Shown here: in pieces, positions 44,300 to 47,258 of the stretch | How positions within the stretch are numbered: the stretch's first letter is position 1 | How the letters are laid out: the number at the start of each line of letters is the position of its first letter | Source of the DNA: Aliivibrio fischeri | Lineage (GTDB): Bacteria > Pseudomonadota > Gammaproteobacteria > Enterobacterales > Vibrionaceae | NCBI RefSeq assembly: GCF_009727955.1 | Contig: NZ_WOBR01000018.1 | Location: 1 to 47,258, forward strand | Reading direction: 5' to 3' | DNA: 47,258 nucleotides | Notes under the pieces: model-generated | Database searches by the model: none | The model's input: the letters and a program-made list of their open reading frames with translations, nothing else | Told to the model about the DNA's origin: nothing | Translations under genes and position numbers: made by a program

Positions 44300-46570
44300 C
44301 TATAAAACAGCTCCAATACTTAAATATACTGATTCATGATTCTGCTCTGTTCGACCATAAGCCAAAACAATAGGACCTATCGGACTATCAACTCCGATAA
44401 AAGCAGACCCAGCAGTATAAAGAGGAGCATCTTTAATACTATCTTGATTCCAAAGACCACCATTTTCTAATGAAGCCCCTAAATAAATAGGCGATTGGAA
44501 CAAACCAAAGTCGTTATCCATTAATCGATAACGATAAACTAAACTACCAAAAACCAAGTTTTGTCCGGTTAAACTGTCTTTAGGTGTACCAGATAAGCGT
44601 AAAAAACCACCAAGAGATTTAGGTTCTAACTGTAAATCTCCCTTTTTATTCTCAACAACACCATATTCAAAATTACCGACGAAAGTATGACGTGAATAAG
44701 TCCATGCAGCTCTTGTGTTTAATGATATTTCTATAACAGAATCTTTAGTTGCTTCAATATCAACAACACTATCTTCAACATTATCATGCGAATATAGATA
44801 TTCAGCATTTACGTAAAAGCCTTTGGTTGGGAAGGTAAAATTATCTAAGGTATCGAGTCTATATTGTGCGAACACTCCCTCACGACTATAACTTGCATTC
44901 AAATCTCTCAAACTTGTAAATGCGACTTCACCTTTTGTATAACGGCCACCAACACGAAAATCACTCCATAAATGACCTTGTAGACCAACTGCAGCCTCAA
45001 AAACTAAATCACTGTATTCCAATGGAAAGTCATTATCTATTGACCCTAATTCGTTACCTGATAGAGAGAATTTCTTTTGCTCAACACTATAAACAGATTT
45101 AATCGATGTGAATAAAAGTTGGTTAACTAAAAATGGAGTATACAGCTCAGCTGAAACCAATTTATCAGTACCTAATTCAAAGTTTGTTCGTAATTCAGAA
45201 CGATTATCTCTCAACCCCGTTAATTCAATATCTGTAAAATTGATCGACATTCCAAGAGAGTATTTACTTTGATTATCAAAATCATCTTCTAAAGCAAAAC
45301 GAAAATCCAAATAATTAGGGCCCCAACTTTTTTCTTTAACTTCAATAACTAAGTCATGGGTGCCTTCATCATTTTCTTTATAGTAATAATCCACTCTCTC
45401 AAAGCGATCAATCACATAAAGATCACGAATATGCTCTTCTAGCTCATCGGCACTATAAGACCGCCCTTCTTTTAAATTTAAACGATCTAACAGCATATTC
45501 TCTGTATATAAACTATCGTTTTTTATCTTTATTTTATTTACATACAGCTCATCACCTCTAAGTAAACCAGAAGCTTTTTGCTGTTTCTGTTTTAGGTATT
45601 CTTGGTATTTTGATTTTGATAATACTAATTTATCTAATGCTTTATGCTTTTCGTAAGCGATGTCATAACCTTTACCATAAGCAAACGGCATTTTATCAAA
45701 CTCCGCCGTTTCCATTTTCCCCACATGTGGCGCAAGTAAAATGTCTTTATCATCAAGAAGCTTTTCTTGCTGTTTGGTGCTATTTTTCACCATAAAGTTC
45801 GTCAACTGCCCCATGACAGAAAGGTAACTAGAAATATCATCAGCTTCTAAATAATCAGAACCAATATCTACAGCAATGACTATATCTGCTCCCATTTCTC
45901 TGACAACATCAACAGGCATATTGTTTACAACGCCACCATCAACAAGAAGTCGGCCTTCATATTCAGCTGGTGGAAGTGCGCCAGGAACTGACATACTTGC
46001 CATCATGGCTTCTGCTAAGTTACCTTTATCTAAAACAACAGGTTCAAGTTTTTCAATATCTGTTGCAACAGCACGAAAAGGAATCGGTAATTCATCAAAG
46101 GAATTTAAATAAGGAATATTATCTGATGTGGTTCTAAGTATTTTGGCCATTGTTTGGCCTTGTACAAAACCTTTTGGGGCTTTTAGTTCTGTAAATGAAA
46201 AACCTATATCCGTACCTATTTGATAACGGTCTTCATATTCTTTATCTCTGATCTGTCTTTCACTACGCTCAACTTTATCAACAAAGCCGCTATTCCAATC
46301 AACAGTATCAATAAATGCTTCTATTTCATCTGCACTCATTCCTGATGCATATAAACCACCAACATAGGCCCCCATACTTGTACCAGTAATGTAATCAATA
46401 GGTATGTGCATCTCTTCCAATGCTTTTAATACACCAATATGTGCAGCCCCTTTGGCTCCACCGCCAGCAAGAACAAGTCCGATTTTTGGACGAGATTCAT
46501 CACTAGCAACAGCAATAGAAGAAAATAGATAGAGAAATACAGAAGAAAACATGAATGGCTTAAAGCGCAT
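44300..46570 (-). CDS. patatin-like phospholipase with POTRA and beta-barrel (type Vd-like)
   Basis: A 756-aa outer-membrane protein. Signal peptide about 1-22 (VFLYLFSSIAVAS). Patatin domain about 29-330 with oxyanion loop GGGAKG (37-42), nucleophile Ser65 (GTSMG) and Asp211 (DGG). A POTRA-like domain lies at about 343-420 (LYVNKIKIK...RSYSADELEEHIRDLY). A BamA/surface-antigen beta-barrel runs from about 425 to 756 and ends in a short aliphatic strand (SIGAVL). This is the layout of PlpD/FplA-type V-d secreted lipases. The catalytic dyad is intact. Whether the patatin domain is released or stays surface-bound is not visible. It is monocistronic. Confidence 0.92.
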   Translation of the reverse strand: MRFKPFMFSSVFLYLFSSIAVASDESRPKIGLVLAGGGAKGAAHIGVLKALEEMHIPIDYITGTSMGAYVGGLYASGMSADEIEAFIDTVDWNSGFVDKVERSERQIRDKEYEDRYQIGTDIGFSFTELKAPKGFVQGQTMAKILRTTSDNIPYLNSFDELPIPFRAVATDIEKLEPVVLDKGNLAEAMMASMSVPGALPPAEYEGRLLVDGGVVNNMPVDVVREMGADIVIAVDIGSDYLEADDISSYLSVMGQLTNFMVKNSTKQQEKLLDDKDILLAPHVGKMETAEFDKMPFAYGKGYDIAYEKHKALDKLVLSKSKYQEYLKQKQQKASGLLRGDELYVNKIKIKNDSLYTENMLLDRLNLKEGRSYSADELEEHIRDLYVIDRFERVDYYYKENDEGTHDLVIEVKEKSWGPNYLDFRFALEDDFDNQSKYSLGMSINFTDIELTGLRDNRSELRTNFELGTDKLVSAELYTPFLVNQLLFTSIKSVYSVEQKKFSLSGNELGSIDNDFPLEYSDLVFEAAVGLQGHLWSDFRVGGRYTKGEVAFTSLRDLNASYSREGVFAQYRLDTLDNFTFPTKGFYVNAEYLYSHDNVEDSVVDIEATKDSVIEISLNTRAAWTYSRHTFVGNFEYGVVENKKGDLQLEPKSLGGFLRLSGTPKDSLTGQNLVFGSLVYRYRLMDNDFGLFQSPIYLGASLENGGLWNQDSIKDAPLYTAGSAFIGVDSPIGPIVLAYGRTEQNHESVYLSIGAVL

Positions 46571-46729
46571 AATATCATCCTTGAAATATTGATATAAAAA
46601 GAATACAGGATGATGAGAGAGATAAAAAGCCTAACTAGCAAGAACTGACAATGAGCAAACTCTATTTTCACATTCAATTTTCTACAGACGTAAAAAAGCC
46701 CTAATCTTTCGATTAGGGCTTCTTCAAAT

Positions 46730-46839
46730 AAGTGGCTACGTTAACGGGACTTGCTATCAACCTTGAAAGAGACACGTCCCCCGACGTGACTGGCCACTAA
46801 GCTCTCCAATAAAAAGTCTAACCAACTGAGCTACCACTT
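46730..46839 (-). pseudogene. tRNA-Asp-like degenerate element, copy 1
   Basis: On the minus strand it starts AAGTGGTAGCTCAGTTGGTT, close to the 5' part and D-arm of tRNA-Asp. It then has GGCCAGTCACGTCGGGGG, resembling the tRNA-Asp anticodon arm (GGCCTGTCACGCCGGGGG, anticodon GTC), and later AAGTCCCGT, like the T-arm 3' side. Extra bases are inserted after the D-arm and before the T-arm. The ends AAGTGG and CCACTT pair perfectly as an acceptor-like stem, but no CCA end or proper T-loop is present, so it is not an intact tRNA. Confidence 0.65.
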
Positions 46840-46917
46840 CGCAGTGTTCTACTTTCACTCATCCATTTTCTACAAACATAAAAAAGCCCTACTCTTTCGA
46901 TTAGGGCTTTTTTAAAT

Positions 46918-47027
46918 AAGTAGCTACGTTAACGGGACTTGCTATCAACCTTGAAAGCGACACGTCCCCCGACGTGACTGGCCGCTAAGTTCTCCAATAA
47001 AAAGCCTAACCAACTGAGCTACCACTT
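46918..47027 (-). pseudogene. tRNA-Asp-like degenerate element, copy 2
   Basis: Same 110-nt element as at 46730-46839. The terminal stem is AAGTGG with CTACTT (one G-U pair). The hairpin GTCACGTC/GACGTGTC, which replaces the anticodon arm, is retained with its single mismatch. Confidence 0.65.
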
Positions 47028-47104
47028 CGCAGTGTCTACTTTCACTCATCCATTTTCTACAGATGTAAAAAAGCCCTACTCTTTCGATTAGGGCTTTTTT
47101 AAAT

Positions 47105-47214
47105 AAGTAGCTACGTTAACGGGACTTGCTATCAACCTTGAAAGCGACACGTCCCCCGACGTGACTGGCCGCTAAGCTCTCTAATAAAAAGCCTAACCAA
47201 CTGAACTACCACTT
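47105..47214 (-). pseudogene. tRNA-Asp-like degenerate element, copy 3
   Basis: Same element. Here the D-arm segment reads GGTAGTTCAGTTGGTTAG, identical over that stretch to tRNA-Asp as I recall it, so this copy is the closest of the three to the presumed ancestor. Terminal stem AAGTGG/CTACTT. Confidence 0.65.
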
Positions 47215-47258
47215 CACAGTGTCTACCTTCACTCATCCATTTTCTACAGACGTAAAAA

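Larger units (their letters stand above)
46661..47258 (-). repeat. tandem array of ~187-bp tRNA-derived units
   Basis: Three full units (46691-46878, 188 bp; 46879-47065, 187 bp; 47066-47252, 187 bp), the first bases of a fourth at 47253, and a degenerate tail at 46661-46690. Units 2 and 3 differ at about six positions; unit 1 is more diverged, including a one-base insertion. On the minus strand each unit runs: linker, tRNA-like element of 110 nt, Rho-independent terminator. The terminators are AAGCCCTAATC/GATTAGGGCTT (46696-46721), and AAAAAAGCCCTA/TAGGGCTTTTTT at 46880-46913 and 47067-47100. The array continues past the window edge. Confidence 0.9.

Noticed and set aside
46426-46677. 83-aa minus-strand frame overlapping the patatin gene start
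   Set aside because: Out-of-frame shadow, hydrophobic by AT-rich composition; the patatin start at 46570 has a proper signal peptide.
46730-47214. Functional tRNA genes
   Set aside because: Insertions after the D-arm and before the T-arm, no T-loop GTTCGA-type sequence and no CCA end.
46661-47258. CRISPR array
   Set aside because: The repeated unit is 187 bp with no short spacer/repeat alternation; the content is tRNA-like plus terminators.

Overview
The window is a chromosomal segment of a low-GC member of the Vibrionaceae. Gene content, order and protein sequence fit Aliivibrio (A. fischeri-like) best. The species is inferred from AT-rich composition and Vibrio-type synteny, not from a database match. 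No prophage, insertion sequence, CRISPR array or intact tRNA/rRNA gene lies inside it, but both edges touch stable-RNA territory. At the left edge an rRNA-operon promoter and leader read out of the window on the minus strand. At the right edge there is a tandem array of about 187-bp units derived from a tRNA gene.

Region by region. 1-280: minus-strand rrn promoter and boxA. 283-4148: mtnN, a CobD/CbiB-like membrane protein, a TRIC-family channel and an M23 peptidoglycan endopeptidase, all plus strand. 4190-8410: an RND pump and its membrane fusion protein (minus). 8545-12970: erpA (minus), hemL (plus), a 36-residue Cys-rich membrane miniprotein (minus, easily missed), an AI-2E-family permease and rsmC (plus). 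13136-31484: the chitin-oligosaccharide regulon. 31569-35315: the fbpABC ferric-iron transporter under a Fur box (minus). 35483-37068: glnK-amtB behind a sigma-54-like promoter (minus). 37231-44080: yacL and acnB (minus), separated by a plus-strand cdaR-gntP-glycerate kinase cassette. 44300-46570: a patatin/POTRA/beta-barrel outer-membrane protein (minus). 46661-47258: the tRNA-derived repeats.

The centrepiece is the chitobiose system. ChiS (13136-16516) is a membrane hybrid kinase known in V. cholerae to activate this operon directly and to be held inactive by the periplasmic chitin-oligosaccharide binding protein, encoded next (17138). The operon then encodes two permeases and two ATPases for import, a GH9 glucosaminidase-like enzyme, a BadF/BadG-type glucosamine kinase, a cytoplasmic GH20 hexosaminidase, chitobiose phosphorylase and a phosphohexomutase. 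Together they turn imported (GlcNAc)n into phosphorylated amino sugars. The 620-bp control region carries a CRP-like palindrome, a near-consensus SlmA site and three clustered CGTTTT dyads beside a -10 that lacks a properly spaced -35. Hairpins without U-tracts sit between the binding-protein gene and the permease genes, and before the last gene.

The most unusual features are the tRNA-Asp-like tandem repeats, each ending in its own intrinsic terminator; the 36-aa miniprotein; the dyad cluster upstream of the chitobiose operon; and the glycerate cassette splitting the acnB/yacL neighbourhood.
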